The notes: generated by a model from the letters alone, not told the origin. Counted from the stretch's first letter, positions 1 to 7,123 are shown. The stretch: DNA of 9,728 nt from Gemmatimonadota bacterium (GCA_016209995.1 JACQVC010000302.1:1-9728), one strand, 5' to 3'. Made by a program: numbers and translations.

Positions 1-2
1 AG

Positions 3-479
3 CAGTTCTGCGACATCGCGTCGGGGTGGCTGGTGTCGGTCGGCGGTCTGGCCAGCTACATCGTGCCGCGGGTGGACGTCCAGGTCTCGGCAACGGTGCA
101 GAGCCGGCCCTTCGCGGGCAGCAACTTCCCGGGCATCGCTTCCCAGAGCCTGGCCGCGAACTGGCTCGTGTTCAATTCGCAGGTGATACCGGCCCTCGGG
201 CGCCCCTTGTCTGGCGGCAGCCAGTCCACCTTCGTGAACGTGGTCGAGCCGGGCACGCTGTACGGCGATCGGATCAACCAGGTGGACCTGCGCGTGTCGA
301 AGATCCTGCGATTCAGCGGACGGCGGTTGAACGTCGGGTTCGACGTCTTCAACCTCTTCAACACCAACGCCGTCTATCAGTACTCCCAGACCTACGTCGG
401 GAGCGGCGCGACCTGGCTGCAGCCGAGCTCGCTCGTCACGGCGCGGTTCGCGAAGCTGAGCATGCAGTTCGATTTCTAA
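3..479 (+). CDS. Oar-like TonB-dependent outer-membrane receptor, C-terminal fragment (5' end outside window)
   Basis: Only the last 158 codons of this gene are present; it enters from the left edge in frame 3 and stops at TAA 477-479. The protein is the final part of an outer-membrane beta-barrel. It aligns without difficulty to the C-terminus of the complete receptor at 2631-5717: both share a VPR-DVQVSA segment, a GDR-NQVDLRV-KILRF block, a VGFD-(V/L)-NLFN segment, and the closing aromatic strand ending in Phe (DF), the usual signal for barrel assembly by the BAM machinery. A Cys codon at 9-11 lines up with Cys873 of the complete receptor, the second of a probable loop cysteine pair. By family this is a receptor that moves a large or complexed substrate across the outer membrane using TonB energy. 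The substrate is unknown. The reading frame is intact, so it looks like a cut-off gene rather than a pseudogene. Confidence 0.9.
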   Translation, partial: QFCDIASGWLVSVGGLASYIVPRVDVQVSATVQSRPFAGSNFPGIASQSLAANWLVFNSQVIPALGRPLSGGSQSTFVNVVEPGTLYGDRINQVDLRVSKILRFSGRRLNVGFDVFNLFNTNAVYQYSQTYVGSGATWLQPSSLVTARFAKLSMQFDF

Positions 480-491
480 GGCGCAGCGTGT

Positions 492-536
492 GGGGCTTGG
501 GGGTCGGGATTCGGAAGTCCCGACCCCCAAAGCTCC
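492..536. terminator. Stem-loop between convergent genes, probable bidirectional terminator
   Basis: A perfect 13-bp inverted repeat (arms 497-509 and 518-530, loop 510-517) begins 17 bases after the receptor stop codon. Allowing one bulged A (531) and one G-T pair, the stem extends outward to 492 and 536, about 18 bp in all. It lies between two genes that converge (stops at 479 and 588), which fits a terminator serving both. There is no clear T-run on either side, so it is not a textbook intrinsic terminator; a transcript-end stabilising hairpin or a repeat-family element is also possible. Confidence 0.6.
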
Positions 537-570
537 GATTCCCGGCCCGATTCCCGAATCCCCACTCCCG
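535..570. repeat. Short GC-rich repeat cluster in convergent spacer
   Basis: Two direct copies of ccgattcccg (535-544 and 547-556) sit 12 bases apart. The second runs into a small inverted repeat gatt-cccg-aatc (549-560) and then the 14-mer gaatccccactccc (556-569). That 14-mer occurs in reverse complement at 5738-5751, in the other convergent spacer of this window. Sharing between two unlinked non-coding spacers suggests a dispersed intergenic repeat family. With only two occurrences visible, the size of the family is unknown. Confidence 0.55.
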
Positions 571-587
571 CATGCCGCTGCGGCCGG

Positions 588-2219
588 CTAGTTGGTTTGC
601 CGCGCCTGCAGCCGGGCGAACGCCGCATCGAACAGGCTGAGCTTCGCGGCGTTCGGCGCCGGTTCCGGTGCAACCGTGTCGCCCAGGATCATGCCGCGGC
701 CGGTGGGGCGATCGCGCACGGCGGGCCAGACCGGCAGCCCCGGGCCGTTGGGATTGCCGCTGGCCGCGAAGTTCACCCAGTAGGACGTCATCCGGTCGGC
801 CAGCCGCTTGTCGATATCCTCCCAGGGCCGGCCCGGGTTCGGGACGTCGAACACGTAGGCGAGTTCCGCCGTGTGGGTGGCGCCGCGCGACGCCTGACCG
901 GACGCGCTCGGCGGCACCCGCGTGAAGTAGTAGAGGTACGCCTTCTTGCCGAGCTTGGCGTGCGCCTCGGCCCAGATGCGCATGTGCCAGTACATCTCGT
1001 CGCTGAACGCTTCGAGATACGAGGCCTGGGCCTGTTCGTCGGTTGCGGCCGGGTAGAGCTTCAGGTACGTGTCGGCGAGGTCGCCGAAGCGTTCGCGCGC
1101 GCCGGCGCTCCACGTCTGGGCGTTGTTGTTTGGACGGCCGAAGAACGTGCCCTCATCCTTGTTGGAGCCCACGAGCAGGTCCACGGCGTTCTGCCGGCCC
1201 TGCAGGTAGATGTTCGACGGCTGATCGGGTACGTACCAGCCATCCACGATCATGCCGGCCCCGCGCATCTCCTGCTGAATGTCCTCGGCCGGCTTCTTGC
1301 GCAGCTCGGCGATCGAGGCCGCGCCCATGGCGGACGCCATCTTCGCGCCCGCCGCTTCGGCCTCGGCGCGCGTCGTCATCCGGCCCATGCTGATGCCCAT
1401 CCAGCCGCCGCTTTCCGCGATCGCCCGCTGGAACAGTCCTTTGGCTTCGGGCGAGGCGACGAGCGCGGCGACCTGGAACGCGCCGGCCGATTCGCCGAAG
1501 ACCAGCACGCGCCCCGGATCGCCGCCGAAGCTGGCGATGTTCGCCTGCACCCACTTGAGCGACGCGACGGCGTCCATCAAGCCGTAGTTGCCCGACGCGT
1601 TGCGCCCCGACTCCCGGGTCAGGTCCGGATGGGCCAGCCAGCCGAACGGCCCGAGGCGGTAGTTGATGGTGACCACCACGGCGCCTTTCCTGGCCAGCGC
1701 CTCGCCGTCGTAGCGGGCCTCGGCGCCAGATCCACCTGTCAGCCCCGCGCCGTGCACGAACACCAGGACCGGCAGTCGGGCCGAGGCCGCGGCAGCCGAC
1801 GTCCAGATGTTCAGAAACAGGCAGTCCTCGCTCACCGGCGGCAGTGCGGGTGGCGTGGCGGCGGCCTGCTGTCCCTGACCGCCCTGCCGGGCGCCCCCCT
1901 GGCGTCCGCCTTCACGCCCTGCGCCGCCGCCTCTCCGGCCGCCGCCGCCAAAGCCGCCCTGCATGCAGCGCGCGCCGAACTCATCGGCTCGACGGACGCC
2001 CTCCCAGCGGAGGGGCGGCGCCGGGGCTTTCCATCGCCGCTCGCCGGCCGGGGGCGCGGCGTACGGGACGCCTCGGTAGATCCGCACGTCACCGCTCGCC
2101 GCGGCGGTTCCGGAAATCAATCCCTGTTCGGTTCCGACCGGGTCGCTGATGGCGGCCGAGGCGGCCGCCGCGACGCCCATGATGAATCCGACGGCCGCGA
2201 GAATCAGCAGGCGCTTCAT
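588..2219 (-). CDS. Exported type-B carboxylesterase (alpha/beta-hydrolase)
   Basis: This 543-residue protein belongs to the carboxylesterase type B / cholinesterase-like family, which hydrolyses carboxylic esters. All family marks are visible: the EDCLFLN signature (131-137), oxyanion-hole HGAG (156-159), nucleophile motif GESAG with Ser244, acidic residue Glu356 in the SNKDEG segment, and His449 in the GATHTAEL segment. An N-terminal signal peptide is clear (MKRLL, then a hydrophobic run to about residue 23, AxA-type cleavage), so it is exported to the periplasm or beyond. The start ATG (2217-2219) is well placed behind GGAAGGA, about five bases upstream. Length is normal for the family apart from one oddity: a Gly/Arg/Gln-rich insertion at 88-118, inside the loop normally closed by the conserved cysteine pair (here Cys85 and Cys133). 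The gene is divergent from the receptor at 2631 and converges on the receptor fragment at 3-479. Its substrate cannot be predicted. Confidence 0.93.
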   Translation of the reverse strand: MKRLLILAAVGFIMGVAAAASAAISDPVGTEQGLISGTAAASGDVRIYRGVPYAAPPAGERRWKAPAPPLRWEGVRRADEFGARCMQGGFGGGGRRGGGAGREGGRQGGARQGGQGQQAAATPPALPPVSEDCLFLNIWTSAAAASARLPVLVFVHGAGLTGGSGAEARYDGEALARKGAVVVTINYRLGPFGWLAHPDLTRESGRNASGNYGLMDAVASLKWVQANIASFGGDPGRVLVFGESAGAFQVAALVASPEAKGLFQRAIAESGGWMGISMGRMTTRAEAEAAGAKMASAMGAASIAELRKKPAEDIQQEMRGAGMIVDGWYVPDQPSNIYLQGRQNAVDLLVGSNKDEGTFFGRPNNNAQTWSAGARERFGDLADTYLKLYPAATDEQAQASYLEAFSDEMYWHMRIWAEAHAKLGKKAYLYYFTRVPPSASGQASRGATHTAELAYVFDVPNPGRPWEDIDKRLADRMTSYWVNFAASGNPNGPGLPVWPAVRDRPTGRGMILGDTVAPEPAPNAAKLSLFDAAFARLQARQTN

Positions 2220-2275
2220 AACGTCCTTCCTTCAGGCTGAGAGTTGTGGCGGCAGTAAGCCGGTTGTGACGCCAC

Positions 2276-2281
2276 ACTATA
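2276..2281 (-). promoter_or_regulatory. Candidate -10 element of the carboxylesterase gene
   Basis: Read on the minus strand, this is TATAGT, five of six matches to the bacterial housekeeping -10 consensus. It would place the transcript start roughly 50 bases ahead of the esterase ATG. No convincing -35 hexamer lies 16-18 bases upstream, so the call is tentative. Confidence 0.35.
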
Positions 2282-2412
2282 GCGCAGGACCGCGGGAGGG
2301 TTGTGAGGCTCGAGGCCGCTCCGGTCGGGGGCCTGGAGGTTCGAAAGCGTAATTACTTACGGCTGAGATAGATATGGACCAGCTTCCCTCCGGGGGATTG
2401 CCCGTTCAGGTC

Positions 2413-2441
2413 TTGACGAACTCCCCTGATTGGGGTACTAC
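2413..2441 (+). promoter_or_regulatory. Candidate receptor promoter with CCCC-N5-GGGG dyad
   Basis: A TTGACG hexamer (2413-2418), five of six to the -35 consensus, is followed after exactly 17 bases by TACTAC (2436-2441), a weak -10. The dyad CCCC-TGATT-GGGG (2423-2435) fills the spacer between them, where a bound repressor or activator would control initiation. If used, the leader before the receptor ATG would be about 185 bases. The weak -10 keeps confidence moderate. Confidence 0.4.
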
Positions 2442-2502
2442 TGGCACCTACTCTTGATGGCAATCTTCCGCACTGCACCGGCGCACGGTCGCGCGCATCG
2501 GA

Positions 2503-2550
2503 CCGACGCCACGGCTGTGTGCCGAGCGCGCCGCTCGCGGTGTGCGTCGG
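2503..2550 (+). other. Foldable segment in the receptor 5' leader
   Basis: An outer inverted repeat ccgacgc / gcgtcgg (2503-2509 with 2544-2550) is continued by a 3-bp pairing (2510-2512 with 2540-2542, one bulged T) and encloses a tight hairpin cgagcg-cgc-cgctcg (2523-2537). If transcription starts near 2448, this lies within the untranslated leader of the receptor mRNA. It matches no riboswitch class I recognise, and GC-rich DNA forms such pairings by chance. Confidence 0.3.
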
Positions 2551-2617
2551 GCCGCCCAGCCCCACCTTAATTAACGCCCGGAATCGACGTACACAGCGTC
2601 GTTCTTGGACTATGACT

Positions 2618-2625
2618 GAAGGGAG
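2618..2625 (+). promoter_or_regulatory. Ribosome binding site of the complete receptor
   Basis: GAAGGGAG lies five bases before ATG 2631 and fixes that start. The protein from this ATG begins directly with a signal peptide, which supports the choice. Confidence 0.65.
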
Positions 2626-2630
2626 ACATC

Positions 2631-5600
2631 ATGGGGAACCTGGCAAGATCGTTCACTGTACTCGCGTGTGTGGTGCTGGCGCCGTCGCTGGCGCTGGCGC
2701 AGGCGACGCTCGCGGGTGTCGTGCGTGACACCTCGGGCGCCGTCCTGCCGGGTGTGACCGTGGAGGCGTCCAGTCCCACGCTGATTGAGAAGGTGCGGGC
2801 GGGGTTCACCGACGGGACCGGCCAGTACCGGATCGCAGAACTGCCGCCAGGCAGCTACACGGTGACCTTCAGCCTGACGGGGTTCTCGACCGTCCGGCGC
2901 GAGGGCGTGCAGGTGTCGGGCGTCGCGATCATCACCATCAATGCAGAGCTGCGCATCGGCACGCTCCAGGAAACCATCACGGTCACGGGCGAAACGCCGA
3001 TCGTGGACGTGCAGAGCGCGCGGCGCGGCACGACGATGAGTGACGACGTGGTGAAGGCGCTGCCGGCGACGCGGGGGTACAACGCCATCGTGTTCCTGGT
3101 GCCGTCGGTGACGGGCGGCAGCAACCAGATCGATCTGATGCCGGCGATGCGCATCTTCTACAGTCACGGCGGGCGCGGCAACGAAGGGCGCGTGCAGGTA
3201 GACGGGTTGAACGTCGGCGCGGCCTTCAACGGCGGCGGCGTTTCCGGCTACACCATGGACACGTCCAACGCCGAGGAGCTGTCGTTCACGCTGTCGGGCG
3301 GTCTGGGTGAAGCCGAGATTGGCGGCACGCAGCTCAACGTCGTGCCCAAGACGGGCGGCAACACCTTCGCCGGCACGTTCTTCGGCAGCACCGCCGGCGA
3401 GTGGTCGCAGGGAAGCAACCTCGACGACCGGCTGAAGGGATTCGGCATCTCCGAGCAGGCGGCGCTGAACGCGAACTGGGACGTCAGCGGGTCGGTCGGT
3501 GGGCCCTTCAAGCGGGATCGCGTCTGGTTCTTCGGCACCCTCCGGGATTTCGGGACCTTCCAGGAGATCCCGGGCGGGTACGCCAACAAGAACGCGGGCG
3601 ACCCCACCAAGTGGACCTACGAACCCGATCTCAACGTGAAGACGCGCGGCGCCAACCAGCGAACGATCGCGGCGATGCGGCTGACGATGCAGGTGACGCC
3701 GCGGAACAAGATCGGCGTCTTCTACGACTATCAGTTCGCGTGCGACGGATCGGCGATGATCCAGGACGCGAACAACTGCCGATCGCGCGGCACGGACTGG
3801 ATCGGCAACGGGACGGCGACGACGGCGCCAGAAGCGGCGAGCGGCGGCAGCGGCGGCGTCGGCGCGGCCGGGTACGCGGACACGTATCAGAAGGTGAATC
3901 AGGTGACCTGGACCTCGCCGGTGACCAGCCGGCTGCTGCTGGATGCGGGTTGGTCGACCTACGTCAGCCGGTGGGGCTGGATGGAGCCCCCGGGCGCCAT
4001 CACCAACCTCAGCCAGGTGTTCGAGCAGTCGGTGAACGTGAGTACGACCCAGACCTATCGCGCGCTGGACTGGAACTTCAACCGGATGAACTGGAACACG
4101 AACTGGCGCGCGTCGGCGTCCTACGTGACCGGATCGCACAGCATGAAGTTCGGCTACCAGCACGGCCAGGATATCGACAGCGGCACGAGCTTCTACAACC
4201 GGACGCGGCTGAACTACCGGTTCAACAACCGTGCGCCGAACCAGTTCACGATGCGGCTGGGTAACTGGAAGAACGACCAACATACGAATCACTACGGGTT
4301 GTACGCGCAGGACCAGTGGACCAGGAACCGGCTGTCGCTCCAGGGCGCGGTCCGGTACGAGCGGGCCTGGAGCTTCTTCCCGGCCGGGCAGGGGTGGGAC
4401 GGGACGGACCGGTTCATGCCGGCGCCCATCGTCTTTCCCCGCGTAGAGGGGGTGCCCGGATTCAATGACATCATGGTGCGCGGCGGCGTGGCCTACGACG
4501 TGTTCGGGAGCGGCAAGACATCCCTGAAGGCCAACATCGGGAAGTACGTGCAGTCGGCCAACAACCAGGATCGCTACACGACCGGCAATCCGGCCAACAG
4601 CTTCGCCCAGACCACGGCGCGGAACTGGGTGGACGGCAACGGCAACTACCTGCCGGATTGCGACCTGATGAACCCGGCGGCGCAGAACAACCTGGCCGCC
4701 GGCGGCGACTCCTGCTCGCAGTGGCTGACGCCGGGCTTCGGCAACCCGCTGTCGGTGAACGTCGTCAACCCGGACATCCTTCAAGGCTGGAACACGCGCC
4801 CGGCGGACTGGCAGTTCGGCGTCTCGATCCAGCACGAGATCCTGCCGCGCACCTCGGTCGAGGTGGGCTACCATCGGCGCTGGTTCCAGGGTTTCACCGT
4901 CACCGACAACCGCGCGATCGGGCCCAACGACTACACGGCGTTCACCTTCCCGGCGCCGCAGCATCCCGACCTGCCGGGTGGCGGCGGCTATACCGTGGGG
5001 TCGTTCAATTTGAACCCGGACGCGGTCGGCCGGATTTCGGACAACTACGTGACGTTCAGTTCCGACTACGGCGACGAGAAGCAGTACTGGCACGGCGTGG
5101 ACGTCAACGTGAACGCACGGCTGCGGAACGGCCTGATCGTCCAGGGTGGCACGAGCACCGGCCGGGGAGTGCGCGATCGCTGCGAGATCGTGGCGGCGCT
5201 ACCCGAGACACTTTTCGCGGCCGGCACCTGGCAGCAGTCGGATTCCTGCAATGTCGTCGAGACGTGGCAGACGCAGGTGCGCGGCCTGGCGATGTACACC
5301 GTGCCGAGGATCGACGTGCAGGTCAGCGCGAACTTCCAGTTCAAGCCGGGCACGCTCGGCATCGGCGGGAACGATGCGGCCACCAACGGCCAGTCGCTCG
5401 CTTCCAACTACCAGGTGCCCTCGGCCGTGGCGGCCGTGACGCTGGGACGGCCGCTTTCGGCGAACGCCGCCAATCAGACCGTCAACGTGCTCATTCCGGG
5501 CCAGCTCTACGGGGACCGGGTGAACCAGGTGGATCTGCGCGTGGCGAAGATCCTGCGGTTCGGCCGGACGCGGACGCAGGTCGGCTTCGACCTCTACAAC

Positions 5601-5717
5601 CTGTTCAACGCGAACCCGGGCCTGACCTATAACCAGAACTTTGGCACGCTCTGGCTGCGGCCGACGTCGATCCTGATGCCGCGGTTCGTGCGCTTCAACG
5701 CGACGGTCGACTTCTAG
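2631..5717 (+). CDS. Oar-like TonB-dependent outer-membrane receptor with carboxypeptidase-regulatory domain
   Basis: This 1028-residue protein is a complete outer-membrane receptor of the Oar-like type common in Acidobacteriota. In order: signal peptide (1-23, cleavage after LALA, before QA); a carboxypeptidase-regulatory-like Ig-type domain (about 25-107, with G-V-D-SG--LPGV-V and PPG-Y-V features); a short linker ETITVTGETP (114-123) in the position where a TonB-contact segment is expected; a plug domain (about 125-245, with VDGLNVG and the Oar-typical GGTQLNVVPKTGGN block); then a beta-barrel to the end, closing with Phe1028. Mature-protein cysteines fall in three close pairs (371/383, 677/695, 851/873), probably disulfides in surface loops. 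Such receptors import substrates across the outer membrane, driven by TonB-ExbB-ExbD, none of which is encoded here. The gene stands alone on its strand, divergent from an esterase and convergent with a serine hydrolase. It is a paralogue of the receptor fragment at 3-479. Substrate unknown. Confidence 0.94.
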   Translation: MGNLARSFTVLACVVLAPSLALAQATLAGVVRDTSGAVLPGVTVEASSPTLIEKVRAGFTDGTGQYRIAELPPGSYTVTFSLTGFSTVRREGVQVSGVAIITINAELRIGTLQETITVTGETPIVDVQSARRGTTMSDDVVKALPATRGYNAIVFLVPSVTGGSNQIDLMPAMRIFYSHGGRGNEGRVQVDGLNVGAAFNGGGVSGYTMDTSNAEELSFTLSGGLGEAEIGGTQLNVVPKTGGNTFAGTFFGSTAGEWSQGSNLDDRLKGFGISEQAALNANWDVSGSVGGPFKRDRVWFFGTLRDFGTFQEIPGGYANKNAGDPTKWTYEPDLNVKTRGANQRTIAAMRLTMQVTPRNKIGVFYDYQFACDGSAMIQDANNCRSRGTDWIGNGTATTAPEAASGGSGGVGAAGYADTYQKVNQVTWTSPVTSRLLLDAGWSTYVSRWGWMEPPGAITNLSQVFEQSVNVSTTQTYRALDWNFNRMNWNTNWRASASYVTGSHSMKFGYQHGQDIDSGTSFYNRTRLNYRFNNRAPNQFTMRLGNWKNDQHTNHYGLYAQDQWTRNRLSLQGAVRYERAWSFFPAGQGWDGTDRFMPAPIVFPRVEGVPGFNDIMVRGGVAYDVFGSGKTSLKANIGKYVQSANNQDRYTTGNPANSFAQTTARNWVDGNGNYLPDCDLMNPAAQNNLAAGGDSCSQWLTPGFGNPLSVNVVNPDILQGWNTRPADWQFGVSIQHEILPRTSVEVGYHRRWFQGFTVTDNRAIGPNDYTAFTFPAPQHPDLPGGGGYTVGSFNLNPDAVGRISDNYVTFSSDYGDEKQYWHGVDVNVNARLRNGLIVQGGTSTGRGVRDRCEIVAALPETLFAAGTWQQSDSCNVVETWQTQVRGLAMYTVPRIDVQVSANFQFKPGTLGIGGNDAATNGQSLASNYQVPSAVAAVTLGRPLSANAANQTVNVLIPGQLYGDRVNQVDLRVAKILRFGRTRTQVGFDLYNLFNANPGLTYNQNFGTLWLRPTSILMPRFVRFNATVDF

Positions 5718-5735
5718 AACTGACGCGGTCGAGAT

Positions 5736-5774
5736 CGGGGAGTGGGGATTCTGCATTCGGATCCCCACTCCCCG
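5736..5774. terminator. 14-bp perfect palindrome between convergent genes, probable bidirectional terminator
   Basis: Arms 5736-5749 and 5761-5774 pair perfectly over 14 bp with an 11-base loop, 18 bases after the receptor stop codon and about 20 bases from the stop of the opposing hydrolase gene. It lacks a clear T-run. The left arm plus two loop bases contains the 14-mer gggagtggggattc, which is the reverse complement of 556-569 in the other convergent spacer. It is therefore both a likely transcript-end hairpin and a member of a repeated sequence family. Confidence 0.65.
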
Positions 5775-5794
5775 GAGGAAAGGGAAGGGCAGCC

Positions 5795-7096
5795 CTAGTC
5801 CACGATCGCCTGCATCGCCGCGTTTTCGAAGTCGCGGTGCAGGGCGCCGCTGCCCCCCTGGTTCTGGATGAAGACGACGGTCACCATCTGCTCCTTCGGA
5901 TCCACGTTGACGTTGGTGCCGAAGGCGCCCGCCCAGCCGAACGTTCCCGGCGACTGACGCAGGTCGGCGGCGACGGGATCGAGTACGGTCTGCACGCTGA
6001 GCCCGAAGCCCATGCCCCGGGCCGGGCGTCCGAACTGGCCGTTGACCATGTCCCCCGTATGGTTGGCCGTCATCAGCTCGACCGTGCGCGGGCTGAGCAG
6101 ACGCCTGCCGTTGAGCTCGCCCCCGTTCACCAGCATCTGGGCGAATTGCAGGTAGTCCTCCGCGGTGCTCACCATGCCGCCGGCGCCTGAGAAATAGGTC
6201 GTGCTCATGAGCTGGTTCTGGTTTTCACCGCGCTGCAGGCCCTCGGGCGTCCGCCGGTAGATCGTCGCAAGCCGCGGCTGGCTGGCGGCGGGCACGACGA
6301 AGCCGGTGTCCTTCATGCCGAGCGGATCGAAGATCCGGGTCTTGAGGAACCGATCGTAGGGCAGGCCTGAGGTGACTTCGACGATGCGGCTGAGCACGTC
6401 GAAGCCGGCCTGGCCGCTGTAGCGCCAGAGCGTGCCGGGCTGGAAGTCGAGCGGCACCGACGCCAGCTTCGGGATGTAGGTGGCCAGCGTGTCGTTCGGC
6501 GAGCGCTGGGGGGCGGCCGAAGAGCCGAGCCCGCCGCTCAAGAGACCCGAGCCGTGCGTGAGGAGGTCGTGAATGGTGATCTCACGGCTGGCCGTGACGA
6601 GATCGTAGGCGGCTTCGCCGCCGCCGCGCCCGCCGCCGCCGGCACCACGGCCGCCGCCGGCCGCGCCGCGTCCGCCCGGCCGCGGGACCGCGACCTTGTT
6701 GAGGGTCGCGAACTCGGGGATGAACCGCGAGACGGGATCGCTGAGGCGAATCTTCCCCTCCTCGATGAGCATCATGACGGCGACGCCGGTGATCGGCTTG
6801 GACGTCGAGGCCAGGCGGAAGATGGCATCCGTGACCATCGGCTTCTGTCCCTCGATCTCCATCAGGCCCTGCGCCTCGAAGTGCGCGATGCGGCCCCGCC
6901 GCGCGACGATGGTCACGGCGCCCGCGATGTTCTTGTCGTCGATATGGCGCTGGACGGCTTCGCGCACGCGCTGGAGACGCTCGGGCGAGAGTCCCACCTC
7001 CTCGGGCTTCGCCGTCGTCAGCGACACGGCGCCGAGCGGCAGCCCAAGCAGCGCGAGGGCGGGCACCACGACCAGGAAACGATGCAGTCTCATCAT
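5795..7096 (-). CDS. Exported beta-lactamase-fold serine hydrolase (class C / family VIII esterase-like)
   Basis: The protein is 433 residues from the ATG chosen here (codon 7094-7096). It belongs to the beta-lactamase-related family that includes class C beta-lactamases, D-aminopeptidases/carboxypeptidases and family VIII esterases. Visible marks, numbered from this start: S-T-S-K (Ser97, Lys100) as the SxxK nucleophile motif; Y-S-G (Tyr226) where YxN is usual; and GWAGAFGT (WAG 388-390) at the third motif. Gly instead of Asn in YxN and W-x-G rather than K-T-G favour an esterase or peptidase over a true beta-lactamase. A signal peptide (MMRLHRF, hydrophobic run to about 23) predicts export. 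A Gly/Arg-rich insertion occurs near 141-160. A longer frame opens at TTG 7117, but AAGGAG (7106-7111) then falls inside it, nine bases ahead of ATG 7096, so the shorter start is better. It lies 27 bases downstream of the SGNH hydrolase gene, probably in one operon. Confidence 0.88.
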   Translation of the reverse strand: MMRLHRFLVVVPALALLGLPLGAVSLTTAKPEEVGLSPERLQRVREAVQRHIDDKNIAGAVTIVARRGRIAHFEAQGLMEIEGQKPMVTDAIFRLASTSKPITGVAVMMLIEEGKIRLSDPVSRFIPEFATLNKVAVPRPGGRGAAGGGRGAGGGGRGGGEAAYDLVTASREITIHDLLTHGSGLLSGGLGSSAAPQRSPNDTLATYIPKLASVPLDFQPGTLWRYSGQAGFDVLSRIVEVTSGLPYDRFLKTRIFDPLGMKDTGFVVPAASQPRLATIYRRTPEGLQRGENQNQLMSTTYFSGAGGMVSTAEDYLQFAQMLVNGGELNGRRLLSPRTVELMTANHTGDMVNGQFGRPARGMGFGLSVQTVLDPVAADLRQSPGTFGWAGAFGTNVNVDPKEQMVTVVFIQNQGGSGALHRDFENAAMQAIVD

Positions 7097-7105
7097 CTTC
7101 GTCAT

Positions 7106-7111
7106 CTCCTT
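7106..7111 (-). promoter_or_regulatory. Ribosome binding site that decides the serine hydrolase start
   Basis: On the minus strand this is AAGGAG, a full Shine-Dalgarno core. It ends nine bases before the ATG at 7094-7096 and directly abuts the ATG at 7103-7105, which is too close to use. It lies inside the longer frame from TTG 7117, where it would encode Lys-Glu. Confidence 0.7.
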
Positions 7112-7123
7112 CGGCAACCGTCC

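Larger units (their letters stand above)
2220..2630. other. Divergent intergenic control region (about 410 bp)
   Basis: This is the shared upstream region of the esterase (-) and the complete receptor (+). No convincing coding sequence was found; short frames here lack ribosome sites and conserved features. It holds a candidate minus-strand -10 (2276-2281), a small palindrome GTAATTAC at 2349-2356, a candidate plus-strand promoter with an embedded dyad (2413-2441), a foldable stretch at 2503-2550, a palindrome TTAATTAA at 2567-2574, and the receptor ribosome site. It is clearly less GC-rich around 2345-2375 than the flanking genes, as expected for a regulatory spacer. Confidence 0.7.

Noticed and set aside
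26..640. 204-codon plus-strand frame overlapping the receptor C-terminus and running into the spacer
   Set aside because: It is a different frame from the one that aligns with the paralogous receptor; its composition is Arg-rich and it runs on through the hairpin spacer.
1880..1980. GGC/GCC-rich repetitive stretch as a possible tandem repeat or CRISPR-like array
   Set aside because: It is the in-frame coding of the Gly/Arg-rich loop of the esterase; there are no regular spacers or constant repeat unit.
597..2240. 547-codon plus-strand frame opposite the carboxylesterase
   Set aside because: Arg/His-rich translation without motifs, lying fully over a gene whose catalytic triad and signal peptide are intact on the other strand.
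2349..2356. GTAATTAC palindrome as a regulator site
   Set aside because: Too short and single; no repeat of it was noticed elsewhere in the divergent region.
2567..2574. TTAATTAA palindrome as an operator or -10 element
   Set aside because: An 8-base AT palindrome alone is weak evidence; no matching -35 lies at the right distance and no second copy was seen nearby.
2610..5093. Very long open frame (827 codons) antisense to the receptor gene
   Set aside because: It is composed of Arg/Ala/Val/Pro-rich low-information sequence, has no recognisable domain, and mirrors a gene with complete family motifs. High-GC codon bias opens such antisense frames.
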